Counted from the stretch's first letter, positions 21,467 to 34,000 are shown. The stretch: 37,235 nucleotides of DNA from Cochliopodium minus (GCA_024220525.1 JAMYWO010000349.1:1-37235), one strand, 5' to 3'. Translations and numbers: made by a program. Notes: generated from the letters alone by a model not told the origin.

Positions 21467-21805
21467 ACCAATATTTCATGTAGATAAATTGGAATATTTT
21501 TTTTATACTTCGGTGAAAGTATTTTTTATGGTGAAATTTGTTTGTAAAATTAATTTGTAATCTTCTCTTACGTTTCCTTCATAAAAGAGAAACCACAATT
21601 TATCTAGAATTTCTCTCGCATAGTTTTCTTTTCTTGGATTTTATGCAAATAAATATCAATTAAATTTCTCTTGAAATTTTAAATTTCCTTAAGATTGGAA
21701 AAAAAAATTAAATAGGACAAGGATTTAAATTTAATCTCTTGAAAAATAAGAAAAAGTTAATGTCTTCAAAATTTTTTATTACTACAAAATCTTTAATTCA
21801 TTTTA
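21467..21805. other. intergenic, nothing recognised
   Basis: AT-rich 3' flanks of two convergent genes (+ ending 21466 and - ending 21806). No open frame, repeat or RNA-like structure stands out. Confidence 0.6.
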
Positions 21806-22027
21806 TTAATACATTCCTCTGAGTTGTCTACTAAGCTTGTAGAAACACAATCTATGGCCAATGGTAAGGATTCCAATCTCTTTCAATTTTTTAAGGCTGA
21901 GTTTCTTGAACATTGTTGCATCAATGTGTTCCCTTACGATTATGTCCTTGTATAAGTATCCTGATGCAATGTTTTGTGCGAGATAGAAGCTCATTTCTTC
22001 TGCATTGAAATCATTGTGGTAATTCAT
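21806..22027 (-). CDS. SAM-domain mini-protein
   Basis: Single exon, 73 residues. Essentially the whole protein is a SAM-like five-helix unit: a hydrophobic N-terminal helix (F-Y-L-A-Q-N-I), H-I-D-A-T-M-F-K-K-L, then L-K-K-L-K-E-I-G-I-L-T-I-G-H-R, and a final L-S-R-Q-L-R helix. The E-(I/L)-G-I-x-x-x-G-H-R string is the SAM signature before helix 5. SAM domains oligomerise or bind partners, so a free-standing one would be a small adaptor or polymer-capping protein. The leader before the ATG is A-rich. The ORF is short but the motif is clear. Confidence 0.7.
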   Translation of the reverse strand: MNYHNDFNAEEMSFYLAQNIASGYLYKDIIVREHIDATMFKKLSLKKLKEIGILTIGHRLCFYKLSRQLRGMY

Positions 22028-22454
22028 TTTATTCTTGAGTTCTCTTTTTTTTTTTTTTTAATTAAAAATTTATTATTTTTTTATTTTTAATTCAATATTT
22101 ATTTCCAATCTTCCTTTATATTTTATTTCCTATAAGATGAAGATAACAAAATGTTTTCCAATCTTTGTTTAACTGAATGAAAATATAAAAGAAAAATGAG
22201 GAAGAAATCTTTATTTATGACAGTCTAAAAATTTTTTTACTTCATTTTTCACTGCAATTAGATTTTTTCGAAATCTAATGGAAATGGAATTGTTTTGAAT
22301 GATCACAAATACTGAAATCAGAAACAATTTTCTGGGAATAATCAGTCAAACCACTTAGTTTAAGAAATAAGTTTCAAAAAAATTTAATTTTTTTTTTATT
22401 CTGAATACCATGATCTTAAAATTTTTGACAAAGAAACAATTTTTGCCCCTTTAG
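22028..22454. other. intergenic with short hairpin
   Basis: No gene found. A 9-bp perfect stem with 5-nt loop (ATTAGATTT / AAATCTAAT, 22257-22279) is the only structure seen. The rest is AT-rich flank between two minus-strand genes. Confidence 0.5.
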
Positions 22455-23796
22455 TTAATTTCTTTTATCAGTCAAATAAAATTTTGCTTTGAGAGGCAAA
22501 TGATCACTGGTATTATTTTTGGTGGGATACCAAACGTCATCCTCACAAATGGGATCAACTTCCACGGCCACCACACTACCGGAAGAAGAATGAAAAAAAA
22601 TATAATCAAGAGTACCCTCAAAAGAACCGAATTCCTGAAAAGTAAAGTTGACTTTGTTAGTAAACTTTGGTTCTTTTTTGTTGCTTTCGAAATAGGCGCT
22701 TTTGTATCTCTTTTGGATATTGGGTTTGTAGGTGTACACTTCTTTGTCGAACTTTATCTTCTTCTCTTTTATTTTTTCTGTGGAAGTGATGAGTTGGTAG
22801 GCGTCCGAGTCTGGGGTGATGTTGAAGTCTCCTGCCACAATGGTGAATATCTGTCGAAGTAAAATAAAGGTTTTGAAATACAAATGTATAAAGACAAAAA
22901 TTTGTTTAAATTTTAATTGGTTTGAAATTAAATTTAAAAGATAAAAAAATTACATCACCAGAAAACTCTTCGATGGCTTTAAACAAGTAATCCATAGAAA
23001 GAAATCCGGCTCCATCCAAATTGATGACCAAGGGAGCATGATAACAACACACGACAAAGTTTTTTTGAGAAGAAAGGTCCTCAAGCTCACACATGATCAC
23101 CCAGTTCCACTTTTTAGACAAAGCTTGCCATGGTGAAACTTTATTTCGGTCCCAGTCTATCTGCTTTGTTTTTTCGGTAAGGGAGCTAGGCTGGGATTCG
23201 AGAACTTTGATGCTTGGTATTGCTTGTTTGTACCTTTTTAGTTTGTATTTAATCTTGGGGAACGCCAACAATACTCCTTTTGTTGAAAAAAATTATTCTT
23301 TTTGTAATTCAATTCATTTTTAGAAATATTCTCAAAATATGAAAAGAACGAATTATCAATTGATCATTGTTGATATATTTTAATATGGTTAATTTAATAT
23401 GGTTTCTATAAATCATAAGGAAAAATAATTTGCAAAATTATGCGAATCACAGTATGTAAATATGAATTGTATATTAGAAGATATCTACAATATAGACATG
23501 AATTGATTTTTTATCGTGTTAAAAATAATGATTTTATACCCATGAAATCGTTTCTGATGGTACCTGATGGCACATGATATGCTGTATAATTCCCATTCGA
23601 TAAAATCACACTCAATTTATTCCATGTGGTCACATCCACCTCTTGGAGGCAGATTATCACCTCCCCCTTCATCAGATCCTCGATATTATCGAAGAGGAGG
23701 ATTTGAATCGACAAATGATTCTGTTAAGAAAAAAGCTCTCGAAAGGATATTCCAAGAGAAAATGGAAACATTAAATTCCATTTCTTTGAATTCCAT
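22455..23796 (-). CDS. EEP-family (CCR4/Angel-like) nuclease/phosphatase, with frame break
   Basis: Exons 23796-23540, 23276-22954, 22850-22455. Endonuclease/exonuclease/phosphatase signatures appear in order: S-W-N-I-L (N metal site), I-C-L-Q-E-V-D (catalytic Glu), G-V-L-L-A-F, G-D-F-N-I-T-P-D-S (Asp/Asn) and S-D-H near the end (His), with Y-H-A-P before the second intron. The layout matches CCR4/Angel-type proteins, so deadenylase or phosphodiesterase activity is likely. The three exons sum to 976 nt, one more than a multiple of 3: the frame with S-W-N-I-L meets a TAA near 23688, and the L-Q-E-V-D frame is offset. Either a sequencing error or true indel lies at about 23685-23700, or a very small intron does. 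The start has an A-run leader. Confidence 0.75.
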
Positions 23797-23851
23797 TTTT
23801 TTTTATAATATAATTCAAACATAAATTTTCTTTTTTTCAAATTTACTTTTT

Positions 23852-26697
23852 TTATTTAATGTTTATTTTTTTATACATCTTTAAGATGTTCTCCTTTTGA
23901 GAATTGATTTGTTTTTCGTCAGTATAAAGACGATGCAAAAAAGTATCAATCAGTTTCTCAATGCCGTTTTGATCAATACCCCACTTGGAAATTTCGGCCA
24001 TGTATTCGGCAATGAACCCCGCAACAAAGGTGACTTCTTTGGAATTGAAGCCGTCTTTGGCGGAAGTGACAATAAATGATTTAAACTTGCTTTTGAAATT
24101 TTTGGAGATTTGATCTAAATAAATTTTAAAAAAAAATAATTAAAAATAAAAAATAAAAATGAAATAAAGTGAAAATAAAAATAATGAAATAAAGTGTAAA
24201 AATATAAAATAAAAAAATAAAAAATTTTTACTCCAAAAATGCTCTTCCCAAAAATCCAAGTTGACCCAAACAGGATGATGCTTGATGAATCTCTGAACGA
24301 ACTCAAGCTCCTCCTTGTTCTGAACGACCTTCCTGCCGATGACCTTGGAAGCCTTCAAAAGCACGCTGGCAGTGATGTAGTTGACGGGATCCTGCAAGTT
24401 CATGCCCTTCAAAGTGGCGTTGATGAGGTAAAGGATGAGTTCGAAGGAATTCTCCGAAAGGACAAGTGAAGGGACCTTTTTCATGGTGGATTTAAGAACG
24501 AAAGTGAAAACACGGCGACCAGCATCCTTCTGCAAGAAATCGTTTAGTTTCACCACTTCATCGAACTCGACTTCTTTGTTGTTCAACAGCCTGGTGATGC
24601 GTTCTTGGAGATATTGCACCTCGTCGCGCTCCAAGCTTTCTTTGTTGTAGAACAGCTCGTTCTTGCCGCCCTTGATACCTACGAGCTCTTCTTGAGGTTT
24701 GGGCTCTTCTTTCTGAGTATGATTTTGATTTAAAAAAAAATGTGTAAAGAAAATGATAATACTTTAAAAAAAAATGAAAAAAAAAATTTGATTTATTTTT
24801 AAAAAAAAAAAAGGTGAAACTCAAAATAAAAATTAGAACGCAAAAAATGAAAAAAAAAAATTTGTATGATTTATGGGAAAAAAAAAAACAAAAAAAATTT
24901 TTACCTCTTTGGTTGTTTGTGTTTTTTGTTGCTCCTTTTCCTTCTCCTTCTGGAGTTGCTGTTGCTTCAACATCTTCTCCTTCTCAAGGCGCTGCTGCTC
25001 CTCAAACTCCTTCTGCCTCTGGTTGAGCTTCTCAGTAGCTTCCTTGTGTTTCTTGACCAACTCAGAGTTCTTCTCTCTCAACTCTTTGTACTTTTTCTCT
25101 ACCTCCTGGATCTGGTTTTCGAGATCTGCCATCTCTTGTTTGTAATGCTTTTCGATCTCGGTGACTTGTTGTTTGTTCTCCACTTTCTTCACGGGAGTGG
25201 GTTTGCTTCCCTTGCTTACTTTCTCTATTTCCTTTATTTATTTTTTTATTTTAAAAATACACAAATAAGGATCAGTAAAAACAAGTTTTCAGATTGACAA
25301 AAAAAAAACAAAAATCAACAAAAATGTTGAGAAAAAAGAATTAAACAAAACATTTATGCAAAAAAATAAATACAAAATACAAAATACAAAATACAAAATA
25401 CAAAATACAAAATACAAAATACAAAATAAATAAAAACTAAAAAATAAAAAATAAAAAATAAAAAATAAAAAATAAAAAATAAAAAATATTTAAAAAACAA
25501 AATATTATAACAATAAAAAATATAAAAAAATTAAACAAAAAAAACAAAAAAAAGAAAGTACTTGTTTGAGCTCTTCGGTTTCCTTTACGATTTTTTCTTT
25601 CTCCATGTTGTATTTGTCCTTCAAATTTCTCATTTCCTCATTGAAATTAATCTTTTGAGATTTTAACTGCTGGTTTTGCTGCTTCTCTTCCGCCAACTCG
25701 AGCTTTAGGTCTTCCAACACTCTTTGTGGGGAGTCCTCGTCGTAATATTCGTCAGTGTGTACATATTTGGACTCTGTGTTGACTTCGTAGGACTTTCCTT
25801 TGTATCCTTCTCCTTCGGAAGGTCCAATGGTTCTTCCCTTGAATCCCAAACTAGGTGCTATTCAAAACAGTAAGTTTAAAACAAAAAATCAATTTAATAT
25901 TATCTTTCAGTGAAATAGTTTTTAAGAAAAACTTATAAATTTTGAAATTTAAAGATATATTTTCGATATTGATCATATTTTCATTATATATTTTAAATAC
26001 CTAATCTTGATAATGCTGCTATATTTTGTACAACTTGATTCATAGATTTTTGATCATGAAGATCTCTTTAATGAATTGTATCATAATCAAAAAGCAAAAT
26101 TATATAAATTTTTTATTTAATTTTATTTTACCCAACCATGAAAAAATTTCCTTCAGATACACCCAATGTCCAACATGCTTTCAAATATAATTGGATATTA
26201 TCCTAAATGGTTGCAAAGAAATTTACATACAATGAAAATTGTAAAAATAATCTTTTTTTTAATACTCTTTCCATCAGAGGCATCAATCTTGTTGTATTAA
26301 ATGTTTTGATAGTTCCTGGTTTGATTTTATTCACCAATCTTTTGATATTCAAATAACCATGTTAAAATTTCATAAAAAATATATATTATAAAAGAATGGG
26401 ATTTTCATATTGAGAAATTGTCTTACGTGCATAATATTACACCATCTAATTTGATCGAGAAAAGATATTATTTTTATAAATATATTTTTCTCTAGAAATA
26501 CCCTTCAATGAAATCCCCAAATCATTTTTATCTTTCAATTTTCCACCAATCACTTCCTCTATCCATTCTGCCACTTCCAATTCGAATTTTTGATCTCTTT
26601 TTCCCTCTTGCTTGAGATATAATTCTGCATCCATTCCAAAAAGCCTTTTACCATCCTTGGTAGTGACATCCATTTTATTGGCTACCTTTGGTTGCAT
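23852..26697 (-). CDS. calponin-homology domain, coiled-coil protein with KIAA0513/SBF2-like end
   Basis: Nine exons on the minus strand: 26697-26502, 26445-26427 (19-nt microexon), 26338-26266, 26202-26132, 26065-26001, 25857-25562, 25231-24905, 24712-24232, 24114-23852 (596 aa; exact multiple of 3). Residues ~20-140 are a type-3/calponin CH domain: W-I-E-E-V, L-K-D-G-V-I-L-C assembled across the microexon, N-K-I-K-P-G, D-N-I-Q-L-Y-L, then V-V-Q-N-I-A-A-L-S-R-L. Next a G-F-K-G-R-T-I-G-P stretch, then ~150 residues of charged coiled coil (Q/E/K). The last ~230 residues are helical with H-H-P-V-W-V-N-L-D-F-W-E-E, like the SBF2/KIAA0513 family. Likely an actin-associated scaffold. An in-frame ATG at 26769 is an alternative start. 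Confidence 0.78.
25371..25486. repeat. two adjacent heptanucleotide microsatellites
   Basis: Eight exact copies of TACAAAA (25371-25426), a short spacer, then seven copies of TAAAAAA (25438-25486). Both share a 7-bp period and differ by one base (C to A), so one array probably derived from the other. They lie inside the 330-nt intron 25232-25561. Confidence 0.95.
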
Positions 26698-26981
26698 TTT
26701 ATAGTATGTATATTGAAAAAATTTTTGGGGTCTATTTTTTTTTATTTTATATAAATTTTCAGAAACCATGCATAAAAGGATCTCCGTTCTTTCAACAAAA
26801 AATGTTTATTGTTATGTTCGAAGTTGTATGAAAGAATGAAAACAAAAAAGCTAAGAATTATATTTACATTTTTTCAAAAAGAGAATGCAAAAAAGTTGTA
26901 TTTCTTCTTGTCAACATCAAACTCTGGTTAAAACTTTGATTTCTCAAGTTTGTTTTAATAAATATTTCATCAAAAAAAGTT

Positions 26982-27590
26982 TTAATTATTTTTGAAAGAG
27001 TATTCAAGTTCACCATGTTTTGTTGGTGGGAGCAATTGTGTCAACAACTTTCCAAATACTCTGAATCCAACTAGTTGGATTAAGAACATCAATAAAGAGG
27101 AGAGAATTCCCATTGACACTCTCCCTGCTCTTATTTCAGTTACTAAAAGGAAGATGGGATTTAACAATAAGCCAGTACCCTTTTCCCACTTAAATTTCTG
27201 CATTCAATTGAAAAAATTATTAATTTAATTTTTTCATAAAATTCAATCCAAATTTTGAAGGAATTTAGATAATTAATTTTTCAATAATTTTATAAAAGGG
27301 AATTATTTATACCCTCTTCAATAAATATCCAATCAAACCTATTGCCATCCATTTCAATGCATATGCTCCCTGCTCAACATCTTTTTTGATATATGCTTTT
27401 ATGTATAATGGAACAGATGGAACAAACAATAGAACGGTGTCGATAGTTTCTGGATTTGATTGAATTGTTATGTGGAATTGTTGTGATCAGTGCATATTTT
27501 TTGAATATGTTTTTACTTTTTATTACCTTGTGCTATATAATCTCCAATAAGTATATTGAAAGGTGATGATTTTAATTTCTCCAATGACAT
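26982..27590 (-). CDS. small multi-span membrane protein, unknown family
   Basis: Three exons: 27590-27527, 27449-27313, 27197-26982 (138 aa; exact multiple of 3). The N-terminus (about 20 residues) is soluble. Hydrophobic helices follow: a first near T-V-L-L-F-V-P-S-V-P-L-Y, a second near W-M-A-I-G-L-I-G-Y-L-L, then P-I-F-L-L-V-T-E and G-I-L-S-S-L-L-M-F-L-I-Q-L-V-G-F. Basic residues between spans suggest a defined topology. I do not recognise the family. It is divergent from the SDR/synthetase-like gene, with only 83 nt between the start codons, so the two may share a promoter region. Confidence 0.6.
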
Positions 27591-27673
27591 TTTTTTATCG
27601 TTAATTTTTTTTTTTTGATTTGAACTTTATAAAATTAAAAAAATATAGTGTATAAAATTTATTTCAATATATT

Positions 27674-30600
27674 ATGTCCATAAATTTCAAGGTGCATAGT
27701 ATAGGTAAAAAAAGAATGTCTAAAGATTTCATGTGAGATTTATAAAATCCTCAAATAATATAATAATCAAAAATTAGGGAAGATCGCCTCCAAAATCTCA
27801 AGGGATAAAGGATACGATTATATAGACGAATCTCTTCCATATATAGAAGATTTGATATTGAAAGCAAGTAAAAATGGGTATTTCTCGATAGAAGTGAGAT
27901 TCAACCAACCATGGTATTTGGAAACATCAAATCAACAATTATTGATACAAGAATTGATGAAACAAGAATTGGTGGTATACAATCCTCGTATATCACAAGA
28001 TGGATCGTTTTATGTGTCGATATCATGGGCAGGATACGATGGTGGCAAACAAATGTTTGAATTGCCCTCATATGAGATAATAAAGCCAAATTTGGTGATA
28101 TTTGGAGGAACAGGGTTGGTTGGGAAATCGATATTGAATACACTGCTTCCAATGCAATCAAAATATAATATAAAAGCGACAGGATATAGATCAATAACAT
28201 CACTCTACACATTATCCAATCTGATAAACAATTATCCAGGTGTGGATTTTCTATATTGTGATTACACCATTAAATCGATAAAGGAGGCATTATCAGGATC
28301 AAAGCTAGTGATCTTGATCTTGCCGATAAGTAGCAAGAGGATAAAGATATGCAAGATGGTGATAGAGATTGCAAAGATCTCAAAGACGCTCAATCATTTC
28401 ATCTTAATCTCATCGATCAGAGGAGAAGATAAAAAAACAAAGTGGAGTTCACAGTTTTATCACTGTGAAAAACTTTTGAAAGAATCAGGATTGAGCTACA
28501 CAATCGTCCAAATAAGTTTTTTGCAACAGATGTTCTTCCCCAACAACAACATCATCTGTCTTCCAACAAGAAAAGGGAAGATACCACTTTTGGACGTCAA
28601 CGATGTGGGTGTGATCGTAGAAAGGTTGGTTTCGGACTATGAAGAGTTCCAAAACTCTACGGTCGTGCTCACCGGAAAAGTTCCACTCAATGGAAAGGAG
28701 GTGGCTTCCATTTGCACGGACTTTTTGGAGAATGAAGTCCGCTTTGTCTCTCCTTCAACACAAAAGTTGAAAGAGAACTGGATCTCCAAGAATGTCATGG
28801 ATGATTTCACTATTGATGCTCTCTTGGAGTTTTTTGATGATCACGCTCAAGGGAACTACAATTGGATCACAGATGACTTCGAAAGAATAGTAGATAGACC
28901 TCCCTCCCCTTTCTTCCAAACTTTTGCGGATTCCATGGGAATAACTGAGTTGCCTGAAAAATACAAACCTCAGCCAGAGAAGTCCCAAGAGGAAGAGGAA
29001 GAAGAGGAGGATATTGAAGAAAGCAATCATGTCAAACAAGAGAAACAACCAACAACTGAAGAAAGCCAGAACAAACAAAGCGACACTGATAAAGAAGATG
29101 TCGAACAACCTAACACGGACAACGAATCAGAAAAACCTGTCGAAAAGAGTGAAGAAGAAGTCTTGGATGAAATTACCAGCACTTCTTTCCACGCAAAGGT
29201 CGAAGAACCCAAAAAAAAAGAGGGAAACAATCAGACTGCTGGAGAAGAAAAACCTGCAGAGAAAGAAAACAAGTTGGGGACTGTTTTTGAGAGTCCAAGA
29301 GTTTCGAAAAATCTCGTTGTGGACACTGCCCTCACCAACTTTCTCTTTGACAACCTCGGCGATCAAAACAAAGTTGCCATTTACAACCCCAACTTCAAAC
29401 AGATGCCCAAGTTGTCGTACAAAGTCTTTTTAATGAGCGTCAGAAAGACAGCAATCGGTTTACACGAAGCTGGTTTCACTAAAGGAGACGTCTTGGCCAT
29501 TTACTCTTACAACCATCATGACTTCTTGGTGGCCCTTTTGGCTTGTGCGATGCTTGGAGGAGTGTCTGTGCTCATTCCCAGAGGCTGCACGGAAAAAGAG
29601 TTTGCGAACATCTTGAGCACCACCAACACTAGCTACCTCGTCAGCGTCCCTGCCTACGAGAACTTCATCAACAACGCGGTCAAGTTTAGCAAGGCGAATG
29701 TTAAGATGACCTGGTTTTTCTTCAGCACCTTTTGGAACTTGATGAAATCCAAAACCGACACTTTGCCGAAAGTGGAAATCAACGCGGACAAAGACGTTGC
29801 TGTCATCGCTTTTCCTCATCCTTACTCTCACGTCGCCTCCAATGAGAACGTTGGCGTGCATTACACTCACTCCAATCTCACCTCTTCCTTGTTGCAGCTC
29901 GCTTCATCCGAGGAGACCATCGGAGTTAACTCTGTGCCTCTCATCCTCATGCCCCTCTACACCATCTTCTCCCTCCTCATCTCTCTCTACTTCATCCACA
30001 AGAAATGTTCATTTGTTCTTCCTAATAAGTACAAAACCGAACAGACCTTATCCCTCGTCCAAGAATTCTCCGCCACCCATCTCGTCTTGGTCCCTCCCAT
30101 CCTCCAATCCCTCAACAGAATCGAAGACCTCTCCAACTCAAAGTTGAGTTCCCTCCAACACGTCCTCAGCTCCTATAACGTCGTTGGACCCTCCCTTCTT
30201 AACTCCTTCTCCTCCAAGTTCAACGTCAAGATCTCTCAGTTCTTAACTTTGCCTGACTCTTCCGTAGTTACCTTCACTTCTCAAAAATCCTCCCAAAAAT
30301 ATCCCGGATCTTTCGGAACTTTGTTACCTGGCGTCTCGGCAAAAATCGCCGACAAAAGCGGGAATCCTTTGCAGCCAGGTCGTCGTGGTCAACTTTGCTT
30401 GAAAGGTCCCAACGTCGCCCGCTCTTTCGTCAACAAGCTACACACAGAATCTGCTTATGACAAGGACGGTTTTCTTAAGACGGGCCTTGTTGCCTTTGTC
30501 AAGGACAACCACTTTTACATCCTCGATCAAATGTCTCATCTTCTCAAGTCCATGAAAGGAAAGTACAAGTACCCTTCTAACTTGGAGGATATTTTTTTGA

Positions 30601-30824
30601 AAATTGATGATGTTCAAGATGTTGCTTTCGCCGAGAAGAATGGCAACCTCAATGCTTATGTTGTCAAACAAGCAGAATCCTCGATCGACAAGAAAGCTTT
30701 GCTTGAGAAGATCTCCATTTTGGATCCTTCTCTCAAGGATATTCACACCATCCATTTTGTCAAAGAGATTCCCAAGAACATGTCTGGGTTAGTTGAAAGG
30801 CACGAACTTATCCTCAAATATTAA
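27674..30824 (+). CDS. NAD(P)-fold domain fused to degenerate acyl-CoA-synthetase-like domain
   Basis: Exons 27674-27704 and 27778-30824 (1025 aa; exact multiple of 3). Residues ~115-400 form a Rossmann/atypical SDR (NmrA-like) domain with G-G-T-G-L-V-G (120-126). An acidic low-complexity linker (Glu-rich, ~410-520) follows. Residues ~525-1025 follow the order of adenylate-forming enzymes: K-G-D-V-L-A-I-Y-S-Y-N, then L-L-A-C-A-M-L-G-G-V, ..., G-L-V-A-F-V in place of the TGD motif, and P-K-N-M-S-G-L in place of P-x-x-x-S-G-K. The Ser/Thr/Gly-rich phosphate loop is not recognisable and the catalytic Lys is Leu, so this half is probably catalytically dead. The second half is clearly richer in G+C than the first. 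In-frame TTG at 27852 is not needed once exon 1 is joined. Confidence 0.75.
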
Positions 30825-31015
30825 AATTAAATTAATTTATTAATAAATTTTGAATATAATAATGATATCTCCAAAAACTTTCTTGTCAAGAAGATCTGAA
30901 ATATTTGAAAACCAAACATCATAGATTTTAATTACGAGAAAAATAAATTTTATTCTTAAACTTAAAATTATTACAAAAAATAATTAATTATTTCACACTC
31001 TATTGTCGATAAAAC

Positions 31016-34000
31016 TCAATTAAACAAAATCTTTTTTTTCTTTTTCTTCTCAGCCACAGCTTCCAAACGAATGAAGTCGGTGAGGGAGTTCTGGACTATC
31101 TTCTGAAAGTCAGAAGTGGTTTTCAAAAAGTAGTCAGACTCAGGCAGCCTCAAAGTCATCTTCTTCTGGTACTCAACAGAAATGATTCTCTCAAGATCTT
31201 TGAGCTTCGAGTGGACACTGACAGGGAAAAACTTTTCGCTAGTGTTAAAAATGAAGCAGATGTAGATGATCTGGTGAGGTTGCTTGTCTCTCTGTTCTTT
31301 TTCGATGATAGAATTTTTGGGAGAGGTGGGGTTGGATTGTGACTTTTTTTTCATGGTAGAGAATTTTTTTGCTGACTGTATTTTGGGAGTTTCTTCACTA
31401 CTTCCAGAAGTTTTGATCACTTTTTTCTTTTCGAAAGTTTCGGGCAGAGACCCAGGAGTGGAATAAAGGGATAGAGGGGTGTCATAGGAAGACGAAGAAG
31501 CAGTTAAATAAGGAGAAATGACTTTCTTGGAAGTTTCAAAGTAACTTTCTTCGTCATACAAAAAGTTTTCGTTGTTGTTGTTGTTATTGTTGGGAGAAGT
31601 AGACTTGTTTTCTGTGGTAGTAGTGCTTTCCTCGAAATCCAAGGGGTTGTCGATGGAAATATTGTTGAGGCCACCATGCTTTGCGAAAATGTTGCTTTCA
31701 GAATTGTACTTCTTTTTCTTCTCCTCGGAGTTCCATCTATTGATGATCTTGTTTCCAAAGGTGACGCTGTTATTTCCGCTCGAATTTCTTTTGGCAAGTT
31801 TGGGTTGCTTGTTCGATTTAGTGTTCCCGGGGCTCCCACTCTTTATCGGGATGCTGTTGCTTTGAGTAAGGAAGGAGCCGTTCTTGCTGGGACTTCCACT
31901 AATCGGGATGGGAAGTCTTCCAATGGTGGGACTAGTGCTTAAGGGGACACAGCTGCTGTTTCTTAAGGGACTGTTACTTTGGAGGGGGCTCGTACTTTGG
32001 AGGGGGCTTCCGATGACCGGACTGTTGCCTTGACTTACAGAGATGAAAGGATTGTTTTTGTTGAGAATGTTCTTCGCTTTGGGACTCGTACTCTTGGAAT
32101 TCTTGAAAACCACGTTGGGGTTGACAGTGCTGTAAATCCCCAAGTTGTTGATGTTGGTCATCGAAGAATGCAAGGGAGGGGTGCTCCCAAGACTCGAGGT
32201 ACCCCCAGAGCTCAACCCCACCAAGTTATGGCTCGAAAAACTCGTCGGGATGCTCGAGTTGCTTTGGAGATTCAACAAGTTGGAATAGGAGTTTGTACTT
32301 AAGGAGGTGCTAATCAATTGAGGACTTGTAATTACTTGGGGTTGATCAGTAATTTTGGGATCGTAGTCGTAGATGTGCAGGAGAAAGTGGATGTTCGAGG
32401 TTATGATGAGTTCCAGATCGTAGGTGGAGCGGATCTGATATATTGATCCATCCAGCGAGTGATGTATGATCTTGACCGGGTTGGGCGTGATGATTCTCTT
32501 GATTTTTTTGAGGAGATCGCGCAAAGTAGAGTTCACCTTGATTGTAGAAACTACGGAGAAAAATGAAAATAAAAAAATGAAAGAAATTTGATTAACAATA
32601 AAATTAAAAAATTATTGAAAAATTAGTATTTTTCAATATTAAAAATTTTTACCACAAACCACGTCTTTAAAGTTAAAAGTTACCAAGATAAACCCTTCAA
32701 AAATTTGGGCCTTCAACTTCTCGGAAGAAATCTGTTTTTTGTACTCAAACTTTAGCTTAGGAATGGACTCGCCGGAAATGATGATCTCCTCCTTGGTATC
32801 GTTGACCTTATTGATAGAGTCGTACTCTTTCAACAAAAGCTTCTTGGAGAGATCTTGTAATGCTTCTTCAGTCAAAAACTGGACGTTTCTTAAAGTGTAA
32901 AGCAGGTTCTTCTCGGTCTTGAGGTGATTGGTTGAATACTTCTTGCACTCCAAGATCGACTCGATGATTTTGCCCATGGATGACATCTCTTCCAAAATGA
33001 TCATGCTGTTCTCGTCTCTTTTCATCAAGTTTTGCTCTTGGATCATATACAAGTCCTTCAAATGTATTGCTACAATAAATGAAAAAAAAAAAAATTAAAA
33101 TTTTTCTGAAATAAAATGATCTAAAAATTATTTTTAACAAAATTAAGTATAAAAAGAAAAATTATTTTTAAATTTAATTTTTAACTTTGTAAAAAAAAAA
33201 AAAATCAAAAAAAAAAAAAAGGGTATCGATGTTCCTATATGGACTAAAAAAATGTTTACGCATGTATGGTAGACAATTATGATATCCCTTTTTGAGAATG
33301 TCTTGTCTGTAGTTTTTAAAGTTTTTCTCCATTGACATGATGTTCTCCATAAAATCCAAATCGCTTTTCCTGTTCGAAGAAATGCCCTTCCACAAGTAAG
33401 GCAGCCTTTGCAAATTTATGTTGGTGATACCAGTGAGTACTTGATTCATTCCACAATAATTAAAAAGTTTGTAACACTCCTAAAAAAAAAAAAAGAATAC
33501 AATTGGTATCATAAGTAAATATTTTGCACGAAGAGATATTAATTGTATAAATTTAATATATTTATTTTTATTTAAAAAAAAACTGTATTGAGTATAAAAT
33601 TAACAATTCATGAAAATATTAGTTTAAATAAAAAGATTATATTTTTAAACACAAAATTGTCCATAACAATATATTCGTAAAGATAATTTTTAAGAGAACA
33701 TATATTGGTCAGACAAATTTTTTTTTTTATAAATTAAAGAAAAGCTCTTTACTCTCGCAATTTTAATCCACTTTTCTAACATCTTGATCTGGGTGACAGG
33801 ACTGTCCAAAATCAAGATTGTGGAACTTATATAATAGCTGAACTGATTGAATCGTTTGATGTTGGCACTCACGTATGGGGCAGCCATGGACTTGTTCTTC
33901 TTTTGCCAGTTTTTGTTGTTGAGCTCCAACGAAGAAAACCCGGAGAAGAAGCGGTAGTCGATAAACGTCATGTGGTGTGCTATCACGTTTGAATCTATTT

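Noticed and set aside
24866-25297. Plus-strand Leu-rich frames opposite the coiled-coil exon
   Set aside because: Shadow of the minus-strand coiled-coil; complementary Lys/Glu codons read as Leu/Phe/Ser.
26001-26043. Separate gene starting at the ATG at 26043
   Set aside because: The upstream exons complete a CH domain, and the splice into this exon continues its last helix in frame.
27852-27860. Start of the large gene at TTG 27852
   Set aside because: Joining exon 27674-27704 with a GT-AG intron gives an ATG start and keeps the frame.
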